Source: CBDDEH01 sp965226865 | GTDB taxonomy: Bacteria > Chloroflexota > Dehalococcoidia > Lucifugimonadales > JAGWBF01 | Direction of reading: 5' to 3' | Assembly: GCA_965226865.1 (NCBI GenBank) | Contig: CBDDEH010000004.1 | Location: forward strand, 1,798,001-1,862,000 | Length of the DNA stretch: 64,000 nt | Shown here: one piece after another, positions 36,641 through 44,398 of the stretch | How positions within the stretch are numbered: position 1 is the first letter of the stretch | How the letters are laid out: each line of letters opens with the position of its first letter | The notes under the pieces: generated by a model | Told to the model about the DNA's origin: nothing | The model's database searches: none | What the model saw: the letters and a program-made list of their open reading frames with translations, nothing else | Translations under genes and position numbers: made by a program

Positions 36641-36735
36641 AAAGAACTCCTCCCATTTTTCCTCAGTCTGTTGGATATGGCATGCTAGATACAAATGCTG
36701 ACTACCCATTTTGGAGGGTCACCGTTCTTTGAACT
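36641..36735. repeat. Possible third member of dispersed non-coding repeat
   Basis: CCATTTTTCCTCAGTC and GATATGGCATGCTAGATAC resemble the first half of the repeats at 16420 and 19285. The second half is not conserved. As in those cases it lies next to a decayed metabolic gene. Confidence 0.3.
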
Positions 36736-36745
36736 CCCTTGAGGT

Positions 36746-37350
36746 TCATACTTTGGCAACCACCCTGCATGGAGCCCCGTCTCCTTGATCCAAATAGAGC
36801 GGCATTATGAAGATCGTAAACGACCCCAGTGTGATCAAATCCAGATTTACCAGATTCTCTAAGCTGAGAATATCATTCCTGAAGAAGTGCTTGTGTACCT
36901 CAAATGGGGGATTATCTGGTGAGAAAGAATCGATGCCGACGATGCGTACCCGTTTCTCGACTAGCTCCTTCGCGAACTCCATTGTGATAACAGGGTTGTC
37001 GGCAAAGAAACTAGGCATTCGTATGTCTTGGTATGATCTGTTCTCAACAAGACTATGTCGTCACACTCTATGGTTACCAAACTCGCCTCAATCTGTTGCC
37101 GCCCCCTTACGTCGAGCAAAACAGCGCGCCCGATGAAATGATCAATGGAATATTCAGTTAGTTTCTTGCCGTCATCCAGCATGTGCCACGGGGCATCAAT
37201 ATGGGTCCCGAAATGAGTGTTCATGGATACGCGGTGTCCGTTCCAGCCGTCCTTCTCACAAAAGGCGATTCTTCGGAAATCTGCCGACGGATCACCGGGA
37301 TACACCGGCGTCCGTTCATTTATTGGCATTGTCAGATCTATGTATGCCAT
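36746..37350 (-). pseudogene. Cyclase / kynurenine-formamidase-like, frameshifted
   Basis: The N-terminal part reads MAYIDLTMPINERTPVYPGD and MNTHFGTHIDAPWHMLDDGK, the H-x-G-T-H-x-D-x-P metal motif of the putative cyclase family. It breaks at KTYE near 37012, and MPSFFADNPVITMEFAKELV continues in another frame to 36746. One A added (GAATG to GAAATG) restores the frame. The total would be about 202 residues, the usual family size. Members are Zn or Mn hydrolases. Confidence 0.7.
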
Positions 37351-37565
37351 GTTCGTCTCCTTAGGTGTTCTTAGGCTTCATCTGCAACAACAAACTGGGC
37401 CAGGGCTGCTGCCCATCTACTAGCCCTAGCCTAAGCTATAGGTGGCTATCTTACTGCTTCTTCATCGATCGAGTCGCTACCTCCGGCCCTTGGCGATTTT
37501 GTCCCGGGTGCAACTCTGGTGCTTAGAGGCGCTACCGTCTACTATTAACGGGACATGTAACCTGC

Positions 37566-38720
37566 ATGACGCCACGAGGTTCGATGGAAATTACGGAACA
37601 CCAAACGTCAATTGCTCCCGAACTCTTAACCACTTCAGGGCAGGTTTCTGACCTGGTCCATATCTTATCCCATCACGAATGTATCGCCATAGATACCGAA
37701 TCAAACAGCCGGCACAGGTACCCTGAAAGGGTCTGTTTGGTTCAAGTGGCGACCAGCAGCAAAGTGTACTTAATCGATACCCTTGTAGTTGATGATATGA
37801 AACCAATCGGCGAAGTACTGGCAGACGAGGCGGTAGTAAAGGTGATGCAGGGTGCTGACTACGACGTGAGGTGCCTGGACAGAGAGTGGGGATTCCGGGT
37901 ACGGAACGTCTTCGACACGTCCATCGCAGCCCGCTTTATCGGTATGGAGCAGATCGGACTGTCAGCTCTGAGTGAGGCTTTGCTGGGGATCCACATCCCC
38001 AAAGCTTCCCACATTCAAAAAAGCGATTGGTCCCATCGGCCACTCAGTCAGCACGCCTTGAATTACGCAGCCGCAGATGTCTGGTATCTTCCGAGTATCC
38101 AAGAGGCGCTTGAGACCAAGCTGCGAACCCTCGCAAGGTCTTCTTGGGTCTCTGAAGAGTGCGCTCGTTTGGAAGAGATCCGTTACGTTGCTCCGGACCC
38201 AGAAACGGCGTTTCAATCGTTGAAGGGCAGCCGCAGGCTGAATGGGCAAGCAAAGGCAATCTTAAAACGACTATTCATGTTGCGAGAAGCCGAGGCTCGG
38301 CGTCGCAACCGCCCTCCCTACTATGTTCTGCCGCACGAAGCTCTGATCCAATTAGCGTCCAATCCAAACGCCGATCCAGCCCAACTTCCTTCCCTCAGGA
38401 AGCAAGTTGACTCCAGGCTTGGCAGACTCCTGAGTGCGGCTCTTCGCAAGGGATTGGCCGACCCACCAATCGGCAACCCGATCTATTTCAGCGTCCCTGC
38501 AGCTACACGTGTTGAGATTGACCGCCTGCAGGTACTGAAGAAGTGGAGAGCAAAGCTGGGCATGCAACTGTCTATTGACCCTGCCCTCGTATGGCCCATG
38601 GCGGGCCTGGAACGCCTAGGGAGGGCCCCACACACTTTGGGTGCTGAGCTCCGGTCACCTGAGGTGAGGAGGTGGCAAATTGAACAATTCGCAACGTCCC
38701 TTAGAGCTTCTCTGGTCTAG
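37566..38720 (+). CDS. rnd: Ribonuclease D
   Basis: This 3'-5' exoribonuclease of the DEDD class trims tRNA and other stable RNA. The motifs are AIDTESNSRHRYP (exo I Asp and Glu), VMQGADYDVRCLDREW (exo II Asp) and YAAADVWYLPSIQ (exo III Tyr/Asp). An HRDC-like helical region follows at about residues 210-300, then a second at 300-380. The length of 384 residues is normal. ATG 37566 or 37584 (MEITEHQ) could be the start; neither has a strong ribosome site. It is intact despite decayed neighbours. Confidence 0.88.
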   Translation: MTPRGSMEITEHQTSIAPELLTTSGQVSDLVHILSHHECIAIDTESNSRHRYPERVCLVQVATSSKVYLIDTLVVDDMKPIGEVLADEAVVKVMQGADYDVRCLDREWGFRVRNVFDTSIAARFIGMEQIGLSALSEALLGIHIPKASHIQKSDWSHRPLSQHALNYAAADVWYLPSIQEALETKLRTLARSSWVSEECARLEEIRYVAPDPETAFQSLKGSRRLNGQAKAILKRLFMLREAEARRRNRPPYYVLPHEALIQLASNPNADPAQLPSLRKQVDSRLGRLLSAALRKGLADPPIGNPIYFSVPAATRVEIDRLQVLKKWRAKLGMQLSIDPALVWPMAGLERLGRAPHTLGAELRSPEVRRWQIEQFATSLRASLV

Positions 38721-38768
38721 TTCAATGAAACACCTCCCAATCTGCCCGCTTAAACCACAGAGGTCAAG

Positions 38769-39459
38769 ATGCTAAGCGCTGTCAACGTCAGTAAAGCCTA
38801 CGGAAGCCGGATTCTGTTCGATGAACTAAACCTTACCGTTGCAGCCGGAGAGTGCATTGCGCTTATAGGCGCCAACGGTTCGGGTAAGACGACACTCTTG
38901 GACATCTTGGCTGGCGATATCTCTCCGGATACTGGGGGGCGTTTCCAAGAAGCGCAACGTCACTATAGGCTACCTCAAACAGGAGAACGCTGGGGGTTCC
39001 AGCAAAACATTGATAGAAGATGTGCTTGAGGAATCTCCTGAAGTGACCACTCTAAGAGACCGCATCGCCGCCATTCACGAGTCTCTTTCGTTACAGACTA
39101 ACCCAGATAACCATGATGAGCTGATGCGACAACTCCGCCAGCTTCAATCGGCGTTAGAGGCGGCTGATGTAAGCTACAGGGAGCATGAGGCTAAGGCGAT
39201 CCTCTCCGGGCTAGGATTTAAGCAAGACGACTTCCACCGACCCCTCGGCGAGTTTAGCGGCGGTTGGCTTATGCGCGCTGTCCTGGGAAAGTTGCTGTTC
39301 ATGAAACCGGATGTGTTGCTCCTGGACGAGCCAACCAATCACCTGGACCTTAACGCAAACTTATGGTTTGAGAAGTACCTGTCCTCATTCCGCGGAGCGA
39401 TAGTCGTCACCTCCCACGACCGGACTTTCTTGAACCAGGTAGCAACCATGGTGCTGGCT
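38769..39459 (+). pseudogene. ABC-F family ATPase, 5' part (frameshift, then IS3 insertion)
   Basis: MLSAVNVSKAYGSRILFDEL, Walker A IGANGSGKTTLLDILAGDIS, then a frame change in a G6 run near 38935; five G would give TGGVSKKRNVTIGYLKQENA. The second frame continues LIEDVLEESPEVTTL through signature FSGGWLMRAVLGKLL and Walker B LLLDEPTNHLDLNANLWFEK to TMVLA at 39459, where the IS3-family element begins. ABC-F proteins act on ribosomes (translation factors or antibiotic protection). The remainder is at 40771-42082. Confidence 0.8.
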
Positions 39460-39475
39460 CAAGTGGACCCCATCA

Positions 39476-40525
39476 TCAGGACAGCGGTGAGGCTAAAATA
39501 AGAGAGTCTACCGCTGGGGTGTCTCGTAAACCTTCATCCGATGGTAAGGCTGGTGGAAGTTCCAGTAAACACCTTTGTGGGCTCACTGCTTGGAACACCT
39601 GACCCGGTGACCGATAGCCCAGGGCTTGATGGGGCCGCTCTTGGTTGTAGAAGGCCAGATAAGCCCCAATCCCCTTTCTGGCCTCAGTCCCATTTTGGTA
39701 TGCCTTCAGGTACACCTCCTCGTACTTGATGCTGCGCCACAGCCGTTCCACGAAGACGTTGTCCATGCACCGGCCCCTGCCGTCCATGCTCACTTGAACG
39801 CCTTGCGCCAGCAGCATGCTGGTGAAGGCCTCGCTGGTGAACTGGCTGCCCTGGTCGGTGTTGAAGATCTGTGGCCGACCCTTGCTCAAGGCCTCTTCCA
39901 GAGCCGCAACACAGAAGTCTACCTCCAGGGTGTTGGACAGCCGCCAGGCCAGCACGTAGCGGCTGTGCCAGTCCATGATGGCCACCAAGTAGAGGAAACC
40001 CCGAGCCATGGGTATGTAGGTGATGTCGGTGGCCCACACCTGGTTGACCCGGTTGATCTCCAGCCCCCTGAGCAAGTACGGATAGACCTTATGCCCTGGG
40101 TTTGGCTTGCTGGTGTTGGGACGCCGGTAGATGGCCTCCAGGCCTATCAGCTGCATCAGCCGGCGGACCCGCTTGCGGTTGACCTGGTGTCCGTGATTTC
40201 TGAGCCAGGCAGTCATCCTTCTGGAGCCGTAGAAAGGTGTCTTCAGGTACTGTTGGTCTATGAGGGCCATCAACTCCAAGTCCTCGGCGCCGGCCTCGGT
40301 TGGCAGGTAGTACAACGCGGAGCGGCTGATACCCAGCAAGGCGCACTGGCGCACCAGAGACAGCTTCGGTTCTTCTCGGTCAATCATGGCCCGGCGTTGG
40401 GACCGGCTCACAACCCGAAGCTCCGTGACAAAAATCCCGTTCCACCTTGAGCTGCCCAATCTGTTGGTAGAGCTGGGCAGTGAGGACCTCTTGGTCCTTC
40501 TCCTGGCGTCCAGCACCATTTTCAA
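39476..40525 (-). CDS. IS3-family transposase OrfB (DDE integrase core)
   Basis: The catalytic triad is visible: WATDITYIPMARGFLYLVAI (first Asp), IFNTDQGSQFTSEAF (second Asp) and NVFVERLWRSIKYEEVYLKA (Glu). An HTH_21-like segment (YLKTPFYGSRRMTAWLRNHG) precedes it. The protein is normally made as an OrfAB fusion by -1 frameshifting; the first ~50 residues of this frame overlap orfA and are probably not translated separately. Confidence 0.88.
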   Translation of the reverse strand: MKMVLDARRRTKRSSLPSSTNRLGSSRWNGIFVTELRVVSRSQRRAMIDREEPKLSLVRQCALLGISRSALYYLPTEAGAEDLELMALIDQQYLKTPFYGSRRMTAWLRNHGHQVNRKRVRRLMQLIGLEAIYRRPNTSKPNPGHKVYPYLLRGLEINRVNQVWATDITYIPMARGFLYLVAIMDWHSRYVLAWRLSNTLEVDFCVAALEEALSKGRPQIFNTDQGSQFTSEAFTSMLLAQGVQVSMDGRGRCMDNVFVERLWRSIKYEEVYLKAYQNGTEARKGIGAYLAFYNQERPHQALGYRSPGQVFQAVSPQRCLLELPPALPSDEGLRDTPAVDSLILASPLS

Positions 40526-40691
40526 AGAGGTGCGGCGCCCCCTGAGTCAAGGCCTTCTTCCAGGCATGGATCTGGCTCGGGTGGACTTCAAACCGGCTGG
40601 CCAGCTCTGCAATGGTGTGCTCCCCTTGGAGCGCGGCCAAAGCCACTTTGGCCTTGAAGACTGGGCTGTGCTTCTTACGTGTTTGCTTCAT
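40380..40691 (-). CDS. IS3-family transposase OrfA (helix-turn-helix)
   Basis: MKQTRKKHSPVFKAKVALAA then FEVHPSQIHAWKKALTQGAP is the HTH_Tnp_1 DNA-binding domain, followed by a leucine-zipper-like helix (LTAQLYQQIGQLKVERDF). It overlaps orfB by about 145 bp. The start has an upstream AGGAGCAGG. Confidence 0.85.
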   Translation of the reverse strand: MKQTRKKHSPVFKAKVALAALQGEHTIAELASRFEVHPSQIHAWKKALTQGAPHLFENGAGRQEKDQEVLTAQLYQQIGQLKVERDFCHGASGCEPVPTPGHD

Positions 40692-40770
40692 GTCCTGCTC
40701 CTTGTTTCCGTCCTATTTTAGGAGCGGGACTCTCTCTTAGCCACCTGTCCGAATTTTGGGGTCCACCTCA

Positions 40771-42082
40771 GGCTATCACACAAGACGAAGTGGTGCTGCT
40801 CAGGGGCAACTATGACAACTATCTTATAGCCAGCGAGCGTTCTCTTCAGCTAAGACAGGCTGCTGCGGCCAGGCAGGAACGTGAGATCCAGAGGCAGCTG
40901 CGCTTTGTCGAGCGCTTTCGCTATAAGGCCCGGAAAGCCTCTCAGGTGCAGAGCCGGTTGAAACAACTTGAGAAAGTACAACAAATTCAGCTACCCAGAG
41001 CGACCAAGAGGGTCCACTATTCCTTTCCAGAGCCGCCAAGGAGTGGTGCAGAAGCAATCTGTCTTACTAACATTAGCAAATCCTACGGCGATCACGACGT
41101 CTATCGAGGTTTAAACCTGGCGCTGATGCGCGGTGACCGAGTCGCACTAGTTGGTCCGAACGGGTCCGGCAAGACCACCATTCTAAGGATTCTTGCTGGT
41201 GCCCTTTCTTTTGAGGAGGGTGAGCGAAGGACTGGGCACAACGTGATCACGGCCTACTATGCTCAGCATGTATTGGAGTTCCTCAAACCTGACAGCACGC
41301 TTATCGAGGAGCTTCAGCAAGCCGCACCCCAGGAATCAGACCAGAACCTCCGTCATATCCTCGGTGGCTTTCTGTTCAGCGGAAACGATGTCCGCAAGCC
41401 CATATCCGTTTTGTCTGGTGGAGAAAAGGCGAGGGTCGCCCTTGCGAGGCTACTGGTCCAACCAAGTAGCCTGTTGCTGATGGATGAGCCAACCAACCAT
41501 CTGGATATAGCCTCCAGGGAGATTCTCGCCGACGCCCTCAGCGACTATCGTGGCACTATCTGCTTCATAACCCACGACCGCACCCTAATCCGGCAGATCG
41601 CCAACAAAATCATTGAGGCCAATAACGGCCAACTCAGGCACTTTCCTGGCGACTACGACAGTTACTTGTATCGGAAAGGGATAGAGGTCGCGCAACGTAC
41701 CGCTGGTGTTGTCGCCAACGAGGCGGGCGATCATATTTTGCAGCAAGCCTCTTCCAGCACCCAATCCGCCAGAGGACGCTCGGGGCGACCGCGAAGCGCC
41801 GACGAGGAACTGCGCCGGGTCCTCACCAAGGAGGCCCGAAAATTGGCTACACGGATAGATGAAATCAATTCTAACTTGGTAGCCCAGGAGGCGAGTATTG
41901 CGCGCTTGGAGGTTCTGTTCTCCAGCCCAGATCAGTTTGAAGACTCGTCTCAGCTAGCCACTTCGGCAGAACAGTACCGAGCGCTCAAAGAGCAAGCGCA
42001 TTCACTCTGGGAAGAGTGGGAGAAGTTGTCGTTGGAGGCAGAGGGTATTGATAGCAGGATTGGGCAACTCAAGGAGCCCTAG
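40771..42082 (+). pseudogene. ABC-F family ATPase, 3' part
   Basis: The frame resumes ITQDEVVLLRGNYDNYLIAS directly after the IS. The inter-domain linker is basic (AAARQEREIQRQLRFVERFR), and the second ATPase domain has Walker A VGPNGSGKTTILRILAGALS, signature LSGGEKARVALARLLVQPSS, Walker B LLLMDEPTNHLDIAS and ITHDRTLI. A coiled C-terminal domain follows. With the 5' part it would be about 660 residues. It lacks its own start; expression as a half protein is unlikely. Confidence 0.8.
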
Positions 42083-42196
42083 ATGATAACACGGACCGGT
42101 GGGACGGTCACCTGCATGTTTTTGCCCAAGGACGGTTATTTGCCGCAAGTATGACACGCCAGTTGACAGCCATCAAACCCAGTATTTGAGGATCGT

Positions 42197-42517
42197 TCAG
42201 TCGGTTTTTGTACCTAAAATGGAATCCGCGGCATCTTCGCCAGCTACCTTGCCCCAACCGAGTGCCGTTATCAGGCCGTTACCAGACAGGTATCCAGCCG
42301 GGCCCGAGCCTGATACCCCTACTGCCGTTCCTCCTCCAGCATACGGGTTGGCTATAGGAGAGCCGTCCGGCCGGAGGACCTGGGCTCGTCTATTTATCTT
42401 AAGTCCTCCTTGAGTGTGGAAGAGCGCGGCTGTCACCTGGATGCCGCACAAGGGGGGATGAAGTTCGTTTCTGGGCAGATGTTGACCAACACTCGCTTCC
42501 CGCTTGGTTAGCGACAT
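42197..42517 (-). pseudogene. C-terminal fragment of FAD-dependent dehydrogenase
   Basis: ALFHTQGGLKINRRAQVLRP then GSGPAGYLSGNGLITALGWG and KVAGEDAA is the FAD-binding C-terminal part of fumarate reductase / ketosteroid-dehydrogenase-type flavoproteins (His-Thr-x-Gly-Gly-Leu motif). The N-terminal dinucleotide fold and most of the catalytic domain are missing. It is truncated where the copy 3 repeat region begins. Confidence 0.6.
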
Positions 42518-42582
42518 CCACTAGCTGCACCTACTCGGATCCACCCCCGATACGAATCGCCAACGAAGTTTGCAAATTGTTT

Positions 42583-42655
42583 CTGACTGACCCTCCCCCG
42601 TCTCCACCAGAAACACGGATCAGTCGCCTCCGGGCCCTCCCGAGGCTGTTCTTTT
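42583..42655 (+). repeat. tRNA/tmRNA-like 3' end plus terminator, copy 3
   Basis: CTGACC-CTCCC-CCGTCTCC-A-CCA (CCA at 42607-42609) followed by GAAACACGGATCAG matches copies 1 and 2, but the T-loop is degenerate. Hairpin GCCTC-GGG / CCC-GAGGC (42626-42646) with TGTTCTTTT is the matching terminator. Similarity with copy 1 goes on through the DUF1348 scrap to about 42893. Confidence 0.5.
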
Positions 42656-42733
42656 ACAAGAACTACATCGCTGCCCTCTCGGGTTATGGCTATCTCGAAG
42701 AGGGGCATGAAGCCCGTAGATCAGTGGCGGTCG

Positions 42734-42966
42734 TCACAATCTGCGCTCGGATTCGTCAATCGGAATGTCGTTCGCGCTCATGTCGCGCCTTCGCATGAAT
42801 CCGTTCTCGTCGAATTCCCAGTGTTCGTTTCCGTGGGTACCTCGAATTCCCAGTGTTCGTTTCCGTGGGTACGATACCACTGGCCAGAGGCATCGTGCCA
42901 CTCATACTCAAACCGCACTGAGATGCGATTCCCTGTGTACGCCCACAGCTCCTTCATGAGCCTGTA
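42734..42966 (-). pseudogene. DUF1348 (NTF2/SnoaL-like) gene fragment with 32-bp tandem duplication
   Basis: From NYRLMKELWAYTGNRISVRF through EYEWHDASGQWYRTHGNEHW EF the frame matches DUF1348. A 32-bp unit (42810-42841, repeated at 42842-42873) then shifts the frame; without it the sequence continues DENGFMRRRDMSANDIPIDE SERRL to the stop at 42736-42734. The N-terminal half of the gene (about 70 residues) is lost at the junction near 42966. Confidence 0.6.
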
Positions 42967-42967
42967 G

Positions 42968-44398
42968 TTGACTGAGGCAGAGACCGGCATGATGATCTCT
43001 CATGCCTTCGGCACCTCGACAGCCGCCCAACTCCAGGCCCCCATCTATGCGATCAATCGAGGCAATCCTTTCTCCGTGGAAGAAGTACTCCGGTACCTGG
43101 TAGAGAACAAGGCCGTGCGTCGAGTAGAGGGTCGCTGGGAGGTGCTCGATATTACCGGGCTAGGTATCCCTGAATCTGTGAAGCTGCTAGTTCAGGAGCG
43201 GGTCACCCGCCTCGGCGAGGATGTGGTCGCCATGCTCCAGCAGGCCTCTGTGCTGGGTCAAGAATTCAGCTTCGCGGCTCTGTCGCCTATGGCTAACTTG
43301 CCTGAAGACCGATTGGTCGCGATGATTGATCATGCTATGGCCGCCGGCCTTTTGGTGGATCACACCCAATCTCCAACAGACGAACTGTATTCTTTCCCAG
43401 AAGACCATTTTCGAGAAGCACTTTACAAGATCATTCCCGGTGCACGTCGACGCCGTTACCATCTGCAGGCTGGCCAAGCGTTGAGTAATTTGTATCCTTC
43501 CCGTCTTGGTGAACTAGCTTACCATTTCACCCACGGGAGTGATGCTACCTTAGGCGCAATCTACTCTTACCAGGCGGGAGAGAAATCCAGTTCCCTGTTC
43601 GATTGGGGCCGTGCGATTCCCTTGTATCAGGATGCCTTGGACCTGTGGGAGGAGCTAGGAGGCCATCTGGAAGAAAGGGCTGCAGCTGCAGAGAACCTTG
43701 GAAGCGCCTGCTACAAGTCTGGGATCAAGGCTAGACAGGCGGTGGGTTACCTGGAGCAGGCACTAAGTTTCTATGAAGACCTAGACAATCACTATAAAGC
43801 CGCCACCATTCACTCCCAACTGGGTCGAGAACATATGCATAGCGGCAACCTGGTGGTACAGGATTTGACTCTGGCGCTGGAGCACTTCGACAAGGCCGAG
43901 GTGCTCCTAGGCACGGAGTCAGAGGATATTCCCCACGGTCTGGGTTACTGCGGCCGTGCATTAGCTCATTTGGATCACCTTGAGTTAAGCAAATCGCTGT
44001 CCTGGGCCCGCCGGGCACTAGATGTAGGGGAGCGCCTTGGATCGTCTGCTGTCATCGCCAATGCGTGCTCGCCTCTGGGTTCGGCTTTGGGTCATAACGC
44101 TATCATACAGGCACGGGAGGCCCTAGAAAGGGCATGGCAGGTCTCCTCCCAAGGAAAGCTGGGATTCCAGGCGGATCTAAGTCGGGCCTGCGGGGCCCGA
44201 ATGTTAGGAGTGGTTCTCAGAGACCCCGTCGCCGGTCTTGAGTGGGCAGATCGAGGTCCCGATTACGGCACGACTTATTCCTTGTTCGATATACCGTCCC
44301 ATTTGGTAGCCCTTTATGCGCTCAAAGGAGAGCTTGAAGATGCCAGCCGGACACTTAGAGACCTCCAGAGCCATTTGACGTTATCAGGGCAACCAATT
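42968..44398 (+). pseudogene. C-terminal part of AAA-type ATPase/TPR regulator, cut at both ends
   Basis: INRGNPFSVEEVLRYLVENK and SVKLLVQERVTRLGEDVVAM LQQASVLGQEF are the lid region of the large AAA ATPases found in LuxR (MalT-like) regulators or in cyclase-linked ATPases, followed by about seven TPR-like helical pairs (for example AIPLYQDALDLWEELGGHLE). The Walker A/B part is absent at the left junction, and the IS1182-family element cuts the 3' end at 44399. It is non-functional. Confidence 0.65.

Larger units (their letters stand above)
39460..40770. mobile_element. IS3-family insertion sequence (about 1.31 kb)
   Basis: The ends share an inverted repeat around TGGACCCCA and GGACAG, flanked by GGCT on both sides (39456-39459 and 40771-40774), the probable target duplication. 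Removing the element and one GGCT joins the ABC-F frame as TMVLAITQDEVVLLRGNYDN. It contains overlapping orfA and orfB on the minus strand, the standard IS3 arrangement. Both look intact, so it may be active. Confidence 0.82.
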
